A stretch of 64,000 nt of DNA from Clytia hemisphaerica (Eukaryota > Cnidaria > Hydrozoa > Leptothecata > Clytiidae), in contig CACVBU010000408.1 of the NCBI GenBank assembly GCA_902728285.1, positions 193,878 to 257,877 of the forward strand, in the 5' to 3' direction. The first letter of the stretch is position 1. Every line of letters begins with the position of its first letter. The notes under the pieces were generated by a model. The model saw nothing but the letters and a program-made list of their open reading frames with translations, was not told where the DNA came from and ran no database searches. A program made the translations under genes and the position numbers. Positions 36,701 to 40,737 of this stretch are shown one piece after another.

Positions 36701-39700
36701 GATTGGCTTATCCAGAACAAAAGAACATTGCAATGTCTTTATGAATATTGTGAGCGAGAGAAGGAGTTTTGTGAAAATCTGTAGATTCATCGTTGGTTCA
36801 GCTTTAGGGAATGTGGGTTAGAAATCGTACACCTGATTGTCCTCACACAGCTTTTCACAAGCTCGATCCCAACAGAAGAAGATTCGATTGACCGGCCAAA
36901 AACTGCAGACACAAGTTTCAAGTATACGATTTTGTGTCAACAATCGACTTGAAAATTATACTAGATTAAAAAATTTCAAAACTCTCAAAACGTTAAAGAA
37001 AAATTTGATTCAGTTTTCAAAAAGGCCGTTTTCTATTTTGACATTGTTGAGATATTTTTGATTTTCTCAATATACATGATTCATACTTGAAAGATGAATT
37101 CAAAAGTCTGTAAACAATGTATGAATAACGGAGACACTGCCTCATTTAACATTTAGATGCATTGAGATACATCACATCAAAATTTTATACAATATTCGGT
37201 AATTTTATTCTGGAAATACAAGAGTATCTCTTCTTGCGGCTATGGGAATGAAATATTTAAAAATGTGAGCCTAAAATCTATTTTCATATTGAATTTTTTT
37301 TAGAAATAAATGTTCGGTCCATGCAAGATTTAGTACTCCTTTGAGACAGTTATAATTCGATATGATTCAATAAGGGATAAAAACAACAGATTCTGAATTG
37401 AAAACAATAACGATTTAAGATCGGCTTCAAATGAATTTCTTTAAGCGAACCATCTGACTACGAATTATTACACAACCAAACTTCCACTCCTTAATGAACC
37501 TCGCTTTGGCACAAAACTCGCTCCTAGGTCCCAAAAACAAAATAAAGTAGAACAGATCATTTTGCTTTTACCGAAGCCCTAGTTGTTCCTCTATAGATAT
37601 ATGGGGAGAGAGGTAGGGCTTCAGGGTACCGTGACTTAAGTTGAGATAAAAGATAACCCCTGGCTCGGGTAGTACGATTGATAACAAATCAATACATTTT
37701 CCAGAAAGCCAAAAAAAAACAGATAACCGATGGAAAATGAAGAATACGAAGGCACGTTAAAGCGGAAAGGAAACCAACAAAATATTTTCAAGCGAAACAA
37801 GAAAAGAAAAACAGTTCTTACCCTCTTTCTCCACTCTGCAGGTATTCCACCAGGCATTCGAGCAACTGCTTTCAATGCGTCAATCCACTGAAAAAAAGGC
37901 GTGATACAAAACGTCGCCGCAAGTAATATAAAGTAGATCTAGCACTCTAGATGCAGTTAAACCGCTATCGACTAGAGGTGTCATCATTAGGGTAAAACGT
38001 TTTAAAAAACTTTGATCAAAGATATCAGTTGGCCGGGATTGCGAAATTTGGTGTAAATAAAGCCTAAAGGCGCAGTCACGTTGCTATCTAAATTTATTAT
38101 TTGATAAATTGAAAAGGAGAAATTAATTTCCGTCCAAGTTTAAAGATGAGCCTTACTTGACGAAATCCTTGCTTGCCAGGTCTTGGAATGAAAGAAAACC
38201 TTATGCGAGTGTCCACACCTAGAAAAACCAAAAAGTTTTCTTATTTAGAAAGGTAATTTTATGGTAGTATGTATTTAGTTTATCATTGATATCAAGAAAT
38301 CTCTGTATAATGGGAATCTGTGTATTTTCGAAGAAAAAATATAATACCCTGTTATGAAAAAGCGAAAGTAAAATGACTTCTTCCATTTAAAATTGACTTT
38401 TCTTCCTTCAAAAATACACAAAGATGCCATTCCATTAGATTTTTAAGACATATTGTATTCATTGACTTACGTCTCTTTTGTGATCTTGCCTGTAAGAGAG
38501 CCGTCAACACGTTGAAATTCTCTTGTATTTTATGAGCATTTCGATCACGTTGTTTCAACAATCGAACGAGTTTGGAGTTGAGCATACTGATCCCACGTTT
38601 CAACTCTTTTACCATTCGCTCCAATTCTGTTATTTCTGTTGATAGAAAAGATTCTTGGAAATTAGCAAGAATTGTAACATTAAATTTTCCGCCATCTTTT
38701 GGATAAAGCAGTATATATAATAAAATTAAAATGTTCAACTGACCTACCAACGCTCCTCAAAAACCTAAACAGTCAGTTTGTTTGACAACAGACAAGTCAG
38801 CAACGTAGATAGGACTTTTGACTCAAATTATACTTAAAAAATAAGCATCTGATCTAGAAATATACTCTCGGGTATCTAATAACCGTCCCGCCGCTAATTA
38901 ATTTCCACCCAGGACATTCTTATTGCCCCCCCCCCCCTCCCGCTTATAAAAATTTTGGGAAAATATTTTTGAAAGTTCCCTTTTTTGCCCTAAATCTGCT
39001 GTATAAGTCTCCTTTTCAAAAATTTCCACCCAGAACATTTTTATTCCAACCCCCCAGCTTATTAGTTTTGAGCATTTTTTCACCCAGCCCGCTTATTCCC
39101 AACCACCGTTTATTGGGCACCCGAGAGTAGCAGTTAGTCATAAATATTTAAAATGTTATGGTACCTTTAGTTTCGAGATAACTTTTATCAAAATTTTGTC
39201 TTTCATCATTTTCAAAAGCTGATGCAACATAAATACTACTCATGCTGGTTGTTGAAAGTTCTGTGATATCACTGTCCAGTAGATTATGGTCATCGTTGTG
39301 TTGGTATCTGTCGTAAATCTCAAATAACAGTCCATCGACAGCTGTCTTGGATTTTGTAGGAGAAAACCCATTATTTAGGTTTGGGTGTGAGGAGATTGTT
39401 TCCTCACTGGAGGTCGAGATGGATGATTGGTTCAAAGGTACATTCTTGTATTGGAGTGGTTGGTTTTGTAGTTTTTGTGGTGATCGATTCCTAGCCTCGA
39501 CCTCTTCAGTGGAAGACGAAAATGAGGCTGAATTCTGCCATTTTAGAACATCACGTCTCGACTTCAAATCACTCTGAGAAAGAGGCTGTTGATGGGCGGG
39601 ATCGTTCTTTTTGAATGTAAAAACATTAGAAGAAGTCCTACGTTTTACTTTACGATGATTTCTTGTATTGTAAGGATCGAAACTTGATTCCTGGTTCGAC

Positions 39701-39897
39701 GAGTCGGAATCTGCATCGCAAACTTTGTCTACATCATCACCGTCATCTAACCGTACCGGTGAAAACACACCACTACTATGGCTATCATGCGAAGGTGAGC
39801 TGTCTTGTCGACGAAATTCTGAAAAATCTATTTCCTCAAATGTTGCAGATGTAAATCCAGTGTCATCGTCAATCTTCTCTGGAATCATATGAGCCAT
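6070..39897 (-). CDS. TBC1D30: TBC1D30-like Rab GTPase-activating protein, 11 coding exons
   Basis: Spliced minus-strand gene. Exons: 39897-39165, 38635-38471, 38218-38157, 37887-37822, 17800-17681, 17305-17120, 14705-14359, 13851-13746, 12754-12610, 7956-7690, 6794-6070. All introns have GT/AG ends and compatible phases, and the total is 2922 nt (973 residues plus TAA). Residues 1-244 are a Ser/Asp-rich leader containing DGLLFEIYDRY; 245-299 form a coiled coil; KRRVDTRIRF leads into the TBC domain (about 330-595). Catalytic features seen: R386 in IVKDLHRTGC (the IxxDxxR finger) and Q422 in IGYCQGFN. An acidic segment with VGCLGF (exon 10) and a basic coiled segment with INHL (exon 11) follow, as in vertebrate TBC1D30. 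In the family the protein acts as a GAP for Rab8-type GTPases and limits primary cilium growth; that role here is inferred. The start is the first ATG after an in-frame TAA at 39918-39916. Intron 4 is 20 kb and full of other genes. Confidence 0.93.
7191..7298. repeat. 27-bp tandem repeat, 4 copies
   Basis: Unit acagtaatatgggtgctata tgataat; first copy diverged, the other three nearly identical. Confidence 0.9.
7690..7956 (-). CDS. TBC1D30: TBC1D30-like exon 10 (acidic/Ser-Asn-rich linker)
   Basis: 267 nt. SDEEEYDDVNDDDVMVGCLG aligns with the acidic VGCLGP segment of the family; the remainder is Ser/Asn/Lys-rich and probably disordered. Donor ccag|gtatgt. Confidence 0.87.
8037..8329. mobile_element. 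TIR element, GGGCTTTTCCAG ends
   Basis: tgggcttttccagaaaaaaa at 8038 and inverse ending ctggaaaagccca; TIR of about 42 bp continues to gtatacctcctgttgaggag. Confidence 0.75.
8330..9848. other. Intron 9 or 10 sequence of the TBC1D30-like gene, no gene
   Basis: Intron between exons 9 and 10. Contains a decayed MITE end (tgctcctataaaaaaccatg, about 8819) and the CAGA microsatellite; otherwise nothing. Confidence 0.5.
9489..9520. repeat. (CAGA)n microsatellite
   Basis: acaaacagacagacagacag aaagacagac. Confidence 0.85.
9849..11051. mobile_element. TIR element, ACTCTTGTCTCCCGAATAGACG ends
   Basis: actcttgtctcccgaataga (9850) and the inverse tctattcgggagacaagagt (11051), followed inwards by cccccgctaatt-type C-rich words. 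Holds the TTAA element 9992-10815. Confidence 0.75.
9992..10815. mobile_element. TTAA-target element (piggyBac/Kolobok-like MITE)
   Basis: ggacatgtttttttttgact at left and inverse agtcaaaaaaaaaacatgtcc at right, flanked by TTAA (9988-9991, 10816-10819). 824 bp, no transposase. Confidence 0.72.
11161..11315. mobile_element. Same MITE family, copy D
   Basis: cacgttctctttataagaac to gttctcataaaaaaacttg, TA flanks. Includes acatgaggcttcgatgg, identical to copy A. Confidence 0.75.
12610..12754 (-). CDS. TBC1D30: TBC1D30-like exon 9
   Basis: 145 nt, acceptor tttttaag and donor cctc|gtaagt. Encodes AVYQMASFPWVELTELREKY then YTYDIHPF and a Lys/Glu-rich tail. The motif LREKYTYxIxPF is shared with vertebrate TBC1D30. 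Confidence 0.9.
13243..13318. repeat. 26-bp tandem repeat, 3 copies
   Basis: Unit tcaaaatgagcaagaatcgg aaagta. Confidence 0.88.
13746..13851 (-). CDS. TBC1D30: TBC1D30-like exon 8
   Basis: 106 nt; with the split codon it reads SFFDEVETAADFYMTMGKL and ends KLMQ|gttggt. Matches the end of the TBC region of the family (ETADEFYSTMG in human). Confidence 0.9.
14359..14705 (-). CDS. TBC1D30: TBC1D30-like exon 7 (TBC domain core)
   Basis: 347 nt from acceptor ttttcag to donor ggggag|gtacga. Contains NNLRALSVDMAVLRDLM, PPLINMFTMQWFLTLFATC and VLRIWDAVLLEGSEVLL, the helical core motifs of TBC domains. Confidence 0.94.
15308..15934. repeat. 627-bp foldback in intron 6
   Basis: Left arm 15308-15600 starting gggaaaaaaataagatccag, right arm 15650-15934; arms about 93 to 95 percent identical by eye, loop about 50 bp. 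Includes ccactggtggaacatcc and gcctggggaaaaaagaaatg. Confidence 0.88.
16581..16731. repeat. TTAGTCGGCCTTAATTA tandem repeat with inverted tail
   Basis: Five to six copies of tagtcggccttaatta, then the inverse gggccgactaataatg and accgactaaaaattt. Confidence 0.82.
17120..17305 (-). CDS. TBC1D30: TBC1D30-like exon 6 (both catalytic fingers)
   Basis: 186 nt, 62 codons. Opens with DLHRTGC, carrying the catalytic Arg, and contains LLAYARWNKQIGYCQGFNVI with the catalytic Gln of YxQG. Both residues needed for dual-finger Rab GAP activity are intact. Confidence 0.94.
17681..17800 (-). CDS. TBC1D30: TBC1D30-like exon 5
   Basis: 120 nt, 40 codons, acceptor ttttttccacag and donor aaa|gtaagt. Begins TWLSLAEFFL and contains FNDRRNPDDDELDTQIVK. 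IVK continues into DLHR of exon 6 to form the arginine-finger motif. Lies 20 kb downstream of exon 4. Confidence 0.92.
17871..18201. mobile_element. Pogo/Tigger-like MITE with 70-bp perfect-type palindrome
   Basis: Outer ends cagttagctctctctaattc and gaattatagagagttgactg with TA on both sides (CAGT ends plus TA is the pogo/Tigger pattern). Inside, arms 17939-18008 and 18025-18094 are almost identical inverted copies. Confidence 0.78.
17999..18030. other. Centre of the palindrome at 17939-18094
   Basis: Loop region ggaattataatagatcaatt and its mirror; the arms may extrude as a cruciform or form a hairpin RNA. Confidence 0.4.
18709..18927. mobile_element. Same MITE family, copy E
   Basis: cactttttttcataagaaca to gttcttataaaaaaacctg, TA flanks. 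Opposite orientation to copy A inside. Confidence 0.75.
18928..19146 (+). other. Upstream region of family member 1
   Basis: Does not contain the conserved 81-bp block of members 2 and 4; ends ttttccaagat before the ATG. A gcgcgctttttaaaaaaagc g hairpin at 19072-19093. Confidence 0.4.
19147..19977 (+). CDS. Tandem WGA-family protein, member 1 (frameshifted C-terminus)
   Basis: 276 codons, unrecognised function. Residues 14-58 look like a coiled coil, 59-95 are acidic, and the family block starts at RLMWGAKRYKF (109-119) followed by YGDWYECI and VCFIKK; FYVLSP and HSW are further shared positions. A 20-bp tandem duplication (19901-19920, 19921-19940; 19 of 20 identical) shifts the frame after HSWK. 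In the other frame the DNA after it encodes FIILGVF and a stop at 19992-19994, the ending seen in the other members, so the present C-terminus is probably a recent mutation (or an assembly error). The N-terminal coiled coil is unique to this member. Confidence 0.6.
   Translation: MDFSRKKTRKPRFSEILVRELNQQNIILIERNNYLEDENQALKGQNTELKKRLREEENDVCDDLVGSRGSEASDLEEMLDESVESDVSDEATDPAPSHEKSTISVEKRLMWGAKRYKFMKGKTILNYNSSYGDWYECITRDMEDEKQYGDDDVCFIKKEIGAGQTIHAVLTQDPNEFTKIRTYEDEESEFPSETKSKLRPSTDNANIFVINGKGNKDAQRMKFYVLSPMSPMSRFEMRQSNTVFYNEKNDKVERHSWKSKDILGRLDQKTYHSLLL
19995..21131. other. Spacer between family members 1 and 2
   Basis: AT-rich, no ORF; aataaa words at 20048 and 20078 could end the member 1 transcript. 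Confidence 0.45.
21132..21212 (+). promoter_or_regulatory. Conserved upstream block of member 2
   Basis: About 81 bp beginning acagtacggtttcttgga and containing taacgttcgaacgaa and gcagttttgtctt, nearly identical to 23952-24032 in front of member 4. Conservation stops upstream of the acagtacg word. Likely core promoter plus short 5' UTR; the transcription start is not identified. Confidence 0.55.
21213..21689 (+). CDS. Tandem WGA-family protein, member 2 (158 aa)
   Basis: Intronless. Start chosen at ATG 21213 (MDEVFISNMYKL) because member 4 begins identically there. Shared pattern: MYKLTWGAEKYFLGKQQ, then YSSYQEWYQSL, YGNSRYSFMK, a variable Ser/Asn/Thr-rich middle, CANYFLLHP, CSELKK, LTW and a hydrophobic end FIILGILN. 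No signal peptide, no TM segment, so probably cytosolic or non-classically secreted. I do not recognise the family. A block at 21132-21212 upstream is conserved with the upstream of member 4 and probably holds its promoter and 5' UTR. Confidence 0.75.
   Translation: MDEVFISNMYKLTWGAEKYFLGKQQKRILYSSYQEWYQSLVQELLPTPCMYYGNSRYSFMKITRGSGNEKLVSSSNGITINNTNRSTSVVGSSPVSGCANYFLLHPTDLQTCSELKKNVHESSMRSGESILTWDIELHKVDPDYQMTQQYFIILGILN
21885..22010. repeat. Pogo/Tigger-like left end relic
   Basis: acagtagaacttcaattagc ggacac and a second tgattagcggac word; no right end found. Confidence 0.5.
22116..22207. mobile_element. Same MITE family, short copy F
   Basis: ttttttattataagaacc at left and gttcttataaaaaaagcgtg at right, TA after it; only 92 bp. 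Confidence 0.6.
22956..23441 (+). CDS. Tandem WGA-family protein, member 3 (161 aa)
   Basis: Intronless, ATG at 22956. MYRLVWGAERYFLGKQQ, YKSYQDWYQFV, YGNKQFTFIK, VNFFILDP, SIELKK, LAWKI and the end HPFIILGIME line up with members 2 and 4; about 40 to 50 percent identical by eye in the conserved parts. The N-terminal 19 residues differ from members 2 and 4, and the conserved upstream block of those genes is not present. Intact reading frame, so with member 2 this is the best evidence for a functional gene. Function unknown. Confidence 0.75.
   Translation: MSHLNVDDKTKASFGRFYVSNMYRLVWGAERYFLGKQQELALYKSYQDWYQFVENLLEVDVRYGNKQFTFIKLQKLDGSWMNIGSADGNVYTVSNQGLKHYVKGSGSIPAHVNFFILDPVSLGQSIELKKDTANTMLAWKIPTNEPKFRSLHPFIILGIME
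23609..23912. repeat. Local duplication between members 3 and 4
   Basis: A 70-bp stretch starting taggtgttaatttac (23609) recurs at about 23786, and ttatcacctgtggaaaatta (about 23733) recurs as ttatcagctgtggataatta (about 23872). Two diverged tandem copies with a period of roughly 140-177 bp. Confidence 0.6.
23952..24032 (+). promoter_or_regulatory. Conserved upstream block of member 4
   Basis: Counterpart of 21132-21212: acagtacgttttcttgga, taacgttcgaacgaa, gcagttttgtcttcttc, then aaggcattcaaa directly before the ATG. Shows that the duplication that made members 2 and 4 included the 5' flank. Confidence 0.55.
24033..24500 (+). pseudogene. Tandem WGA-family, member 4, premature stop at codon 14
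   Basis: Starts MDEVFISNMYRLT with the first 30 nt identical to member 2, then TGA at 24072-24074 where other members have the Trp of WGA. The frame stays open for another 141 codons (AEKYFLGKQQ, FKSVEKILEN, YGNSRFSFIK, CANFFLLHP, CSELKK, ending VLLGILN). One nonsense change in an otherwise clean copy suggests recent loss, a polymorphism, stop readthrough, or a sequencing error. The conserved 5' block is at 23952-24032. Confidence 0.7.
24962..25642 (+). CDS. LINE ORF1-like RNA-binding protein, isolated
   Basis: Open frame of 226 codons that has no ATG at its first codon (TTG). N-terminal Lys/Glu-rich coiled coil (1-75); then CNIIVHNIGE, RPLKVVLRNEEEK, LRVADDFSKKERE and QIKVRGSPRTRLYF, the order seen in ORF1 proteins of CR1/L2-type non-LTR retrotransposons and related host copies. 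No reverse transcriptase follows within reach, so this is a truncated insertion or retained fragment. It lies directly after the tandem family within intron 4. Confidence 0.6.
   Translation: MDRLEKKIEKLLDKEDVAKDKKQRTYAETTKEELKKQEVTMKQQTYASITELKKQSIKNFIKEEKEEVRWLNLTKCNIIVHNIGELKHETLEEQRTSDKDYVEEFVSNQMGLKVNIVSAERIGARKNEMFRTKRWRPLKVVLRNEEEKRQILASVHKLKKIVTELRVADDFSKKERETIKEWHRNAKEKTKLQKDGSQIKVRGSPRTRLYFKKICCDLSVTENEIL
26090..26445. mobile_element. Same MITE family, copy G
   Basis: catgctttttttttataaga to ttattaaaaaaaagcgtgc. Interior cattcatcatggatattctt as in copy B. Confidence 0.7.
26791..27042. mobile_element. Same MITE family, copy H
   Basis: cacgttttttataagagc to gttcttataaaaaattggtg, with TA flanks. 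Interior close to copy A. Confidence 0.72.
28113..30272 (+). CDS. Cys-rich (somatomedin-B-like) adhesion/Mth-type 7TM receptor, 719 aa
   Basis: Intronless ORF inside intron 4 of the TBC1D30-like gene, opposite strand. Signal peptide residues 1-21, then a Pro-rich stretch (22-42). Residues 87-103, RCCSCDALCHKRNDCCYD, resemble the CxCDxxC...DCC core of a somatomedin-B domain. A Cys-rich ectodomain with many N-glycosylation sites follows (104-370), ending CEHGYLDIDHMDCH. Seven TM segments near 400-421, 430-450, 464-487, 501-520, 533-556, 582-602 and 610-638; TM2 begins HIPGKVMFLL, and TM7 has ALHGVFVV, like the LQG motif of secretin/adhesion/methuselah receptors. No GPS cleavage motif seen. The tail is Lys/Arg and Asp/Ser-rich. 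Paralogue of 34709-36790. Ligand unknown. Confidence 0.88.
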   Translation: MNCGLIIIVLSLMIFITNVDSREWRPPPPGTPPPPPTLPPPDPEENRQELMNYVFKDITGEMKTNYECKKPSLKYVDETGHGDETRCCSCDALCHKRNDCCYDIEYEANETEMRPPEYNNIMVARAKEHQGWGCMSVIRESNYTKRHGVEYILGVHQCNGETCLNINNTARLVKGNDSIFYVNEFCATCNGQNFTYPDIVLTRCVNETYFNYLLGNDTDFDSQYLDTCHIEVNDPIKNVCPFGGLSSPLHNHIECGGNPLNDKTCKSYFAAVVDEDGHKYANPSCLKCATSSQSDMSTHEEHKNKTVSSKPHVMNCKRLRHEYHLDHGYDLKLILRAYQSDGRVILENGAEEEITLCEHGYLDIDHMDCHQYPKILPVVQKPSVLRVIAYNLIKMQNDVTPVLIMVSLIALSWTLITFFYFRELKHIPGKVMFLLTCVLYMYYVVHLKFILKHFTWGESQNMVVLLRWCAICKYVLITFLCYHLRNFQHYYTKPKSMQRFYLVVQATGVIIVATVLLIIGQSNHAFHLESYLGRLVFYLLPNTIACGISVILLMSALQEARLIKQTVQKYQHISEFLIQTYEQCMKFIALVWITDSFYSVLLDSSESDAFYFINHVCEFIFLITNALHGVFVVRYLVINGRVLDMYKKGWARIKKKYRKFFDLDRDDECIRARQLRNLRKQTEKRQKEAELDVSSDDDSFDVETERTFVEFLRGGLIAL
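30316..30690. repeat. Pogo/Tigger-like repeat cluster
   Basis: Many ctctaatttgaac/gttcgaattatag words in both orientations just after the 719-aa receptor gene; left end ttcagttaactctctctaat. Two overlapping relics are likely. Confidence 0.6.
30988..31150 (+). repeat. Dispersed repeat 3' of the 719-aa receptor gene
   Basis: acccgtttcatatcagacac to gatgagtaaacaaacaata. Same sequence as 4186-4358. Confidence 0.65.
31757..31810 (+). repeat. Empty-site copy of the repeat at 4340-4670
   Basis: ctgagtaagcaaacgatatc actcttatttaaaaacaaaacc without the MITE present at 4361-4624. Confidence 0.7.
32280..32525. repeat. Inverted repeat of about 245 bp
   Basis: gatcaatacacctttttccg near 32304 with ccaaaatttcgagtaa, and inverse ctcgaaattttggtgacttt to aagaagatcaatta near 32525. 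Confidence 0.6.
32921..33283 (+). pseudogene. hAT transposase C-terminal dimerisation fragment
   Basis: Frame of 120 codons without a Met start. TAANTSPVERGYTILQMI followed by RNRILPSNLEILFLL matches the hAT dimerisation domain pattern (xxASSxxVERxFS...RxRLxxxxLexLxxL), here with NTSPVERGYT. The catalytic part is missing. Preceded at 32700-32870 by C-rich repeats of cacccccacctg. Could be a remnant of a transposon or of a ZNF862-like domesticated gene. Confidence 0.65.
33310..33826 (-). pseudogene. Fibrinogen-related domain (FReD) relic with frameshifts
   Basis: Minus strand: GWSIDGVYSIEI, LLDGGWRVVQRRKYG, WKKYKAGFGDLSKDFWYGN and DQFNIGDE are the standard FReD motifs. After GDE the frame is lost; the remaining motifs appear in other frames (YQLNIGAY, then GDDILYHDGMK, then TFDSDNE), so at least three frame breaks occur before 33310. 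No Met start in frame and no C-terminal Trp/Cys end. A decayed intronless copy or single exon of a ficolin/tenascin-like gene. Confidence 0.75.
33858..33916. repeat. 30-bp tandem duplication
   Basis: Two perfect copies of ggcccctctcccttatcgag gtaaaaaaa. Confidence 0.85.
34005..34217. repeat. 19-20-bp tandem repeat, about 11 copies
   Basis: Unit ccccttctaatatcgacaa, most regular in the last four copies, decaying to the left. In intron 4 just downstream of the 693-aa receptor gene. Confidence 0.88.
34709..36790 (-). CDS. Cys-rich (somatomedin-B-like) adhesion/Mth-type 7TM receptor, 693 aa
   Basis: Intronless, same strand as the host TBC1D30-like gene and inside its intron 4. Signal peptide about 1-23. 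RCCSCDRPTCHLRKDCCFDV (66-85) matches the Cys core of the 719-aa paralogue. The ectodomain continues with paired Cys motifs (NQLCALCND, NPHCIKCLP, QICAEGLYLDAETLSCH) in the same order as in the paralogue. TM segments near 377-399, 408-428, 442-465, 477-495, 510-533, 563-582 and 595-617; TM2 entry HPPGQWLLAI and TM7 SFQGLLLLV fit the class B/adhesion group. The cytoplasmic tail has a Cys cluster (CCECC) that may be palmitoylated. No GPS motif. ATG at 36790 precedes the signal peptide directly. Confidence 0.88.
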   Translation of the reverse strand: MNLQIFTKLLLSLTIFIKTLQCSFVLDKPINKKLHRELFNKMFPNSFSSKHGIPELYSCLSKTEPRCCSCDRPTCHLRKDCCFDVDFIDNPMPWNVYIEHLVSQRKASFDNGKCLPLSGKLSSRSRKVQHIYVTNRCLDGLPCNQNHGQKVVGISGKFYTNQLCALCNDEPGFRFPELRVQFSNKIQSIPVLSNLSDVYFYTAEPSAINCPHGELTRPEKRYSKCIKFEYDLCLSYVAVVGDARGGFAANPHCIKCLPYFAKPKVNISECDSLRHNRWSKDPAKTQLLIKTNSSTATLTDTQNVESNVQICAEGLYLDAETLSCHTQQYFNRFLQPPITETINNNTSNQTLNKALPFIHDVSFAEFRAGFDKFIIVWYPLLIPISILSLLVIITTCITIKGLQHPPGQWLLAITFILLFYFCLQFLCVVYEPPKKVRNYIPILIHWCVVTKYLYICMLTYEFIALYRGKQNSLHNVVVRLILCTSLTMAGCVLCGWKDALIQYGECLIKSFTGRLFVYWVPIAILCFSSLFALRALRLNIKQNTRGALDKVDALLLAKAVDGTVRFLFIAIIIDTLAVTRFDTTVGNRELYQLLNAAIRLVFCTFNSFQGLLLLVIFIKRKFIIMTYRKKFRRTVAKFVNAFCCECCFRYDFDDAYVTDDDVIHQQRQNGGLNTTRDTVVLTTARSLMGSSRV
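36791..37821. other. Spacer between the 693-aa receptor and exon 4
   Basis: Should contain the promoter of the receptor gene (minus strand, 36791 onward). No recognisable element or repeat. Confidence 0.4.
37822..37887 (-). CDS. TBC1D30: TBC1D30-like exon 4 (start of TBC domain)
   Basis: 66 nt, 22 codons, in phase 0 on both sides. Encodes WIDALKAVARMPGGIPAEWR and ends KR|gtaag. GGIP-EWR is the first TBC-domain motif. It is the last exon before the 20-kb intron 4. Confidence 0.92.
38157..38218 (-). CDS. TBC1D30: TBC1D30-like exon 3
   Basis: A 62-nt exon, acceptor cctag|gtgtgg and donor cgtcaa|gtaagg. Encodes VDTRIRFSFIPRPGKQGFRQ. The split Arg codon joins exon 2 in phase, giving KRRVDTRIRF as in the vertebrate protein. 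Confidence 0.9.
38471..38635 (-). CDS. TBC1D30: TBC1D30-like exon 2 (coiled coil)
   Basis: 165 nt between an acceptor ending aacag and a donor gac|gtaag. Encodes EITELERMVKEL and a heptad-like Leu/Lys/Arg segment ending LLQARSQKRR. This corresponds to the coiled coil just ahead of the TBC domain in vertebrate TBC1D30. Confidence 0.88.
38872..39128. mobile_element. Small TIR element related to 9849-11051
   Basis: actctcgggtatctaataac at left and inverse gggcacccgagagt at right; interior with ccgctaatta and polyC-gcttat words like the larger element. Lies between exons 1 and 2 of the TBC1D30-like gene. Confidence 0.65.
39165..39897 (-). CDS. TBC1D30: TBC1D30-like exon 1 (start codon, Ser/Asp-rich leader)
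   Basis: Starts with ATG at 39897 (MAHMIPEKIDDD) and encodes 244 residues plus one base. Low-complexity Ser, Asp and Asn-rich sequence with a basic patch (RKVKRR) and, near the end, DGLLFEIYDRY, which matches the conserved leader of the family. The donor is ctaaag|gtacc. An untranslated upstream exon could exist; I cannot place it. Confidence 0.85.
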
Positions 39898-40737
39898 GGA
39901 ATATGGTTTGTATCTTTAATAAAGCATTGTTTAAAATTACTTTTAGTCATTACCTAAAACAAAACAGGGAAAATTATTTCATATAGTTAGACAATTTGTA
40001 TGCTATCCACTAAATTAAATAAACTCTACTGTATACTGTCTGATGTCTAAGCTAAAAGGCGCATTAAATTTAATAAACAAGATTATCAATCATTTATCTA
40101 TATATTAATAGCCGTACTGTGTGTGTCATTTTGTCGCAAGCAATGTTTTGTTCTCGATAAGTTTGTCTTGATTGATTGACATCGGATAGAGCCTGGTTGA
40201 GACTTTATTCAGCCTTTGTTTTGAAATTTAAGGCACAGCTACATTTAGTAATTTTAATTTCTACCCAGCTTTACCCGACCCTGTTTTTCTCTTTTGTTTT
40301 GTTTGAGGCATGCCTTGTTTGAAACGTTTTCGAATGTATTTAACGATCGTATTAATTAATGACATTCGAATTATTTTCAAAACAAAAGTTTCTTTTATAG
40401 AAAAGAACATTTCAAATGTAAATCAAAACATAAAAATTAAAAAGTTTGTCGAGCAATAACAGCATTCCAAAGGCGATAAAAAGCCAGAGAATAAAATTAG
40501 TTCACCTCTTTCTTCATATAAAAACATTCAGGTGGTTGATACTGTTAAAAACTGTGTACGTCATTTTACATGTTTAAATTCCAAAAGTTATGACAAGGGT
40601 TAAAAACTAGAACAGTGCTCACATCACTGGATAACGACCGCCTTAAATTTGATGAAGAATTCATCGGTTTAGACAATGATCCACTTCGACACTCTCGTTT
40701 GCGTGATTTAACTTGAAAATATGGATATTTTTTATAA
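39898..40737. other. Upstream region of the TBC1D30-like gene
   Basis: In-frame stop at 39918-39916, then AT-rich DNA. No GC-rich promoter or TATA box stands out; an upstream non-coding exon is possible. Confidence 0.4.
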
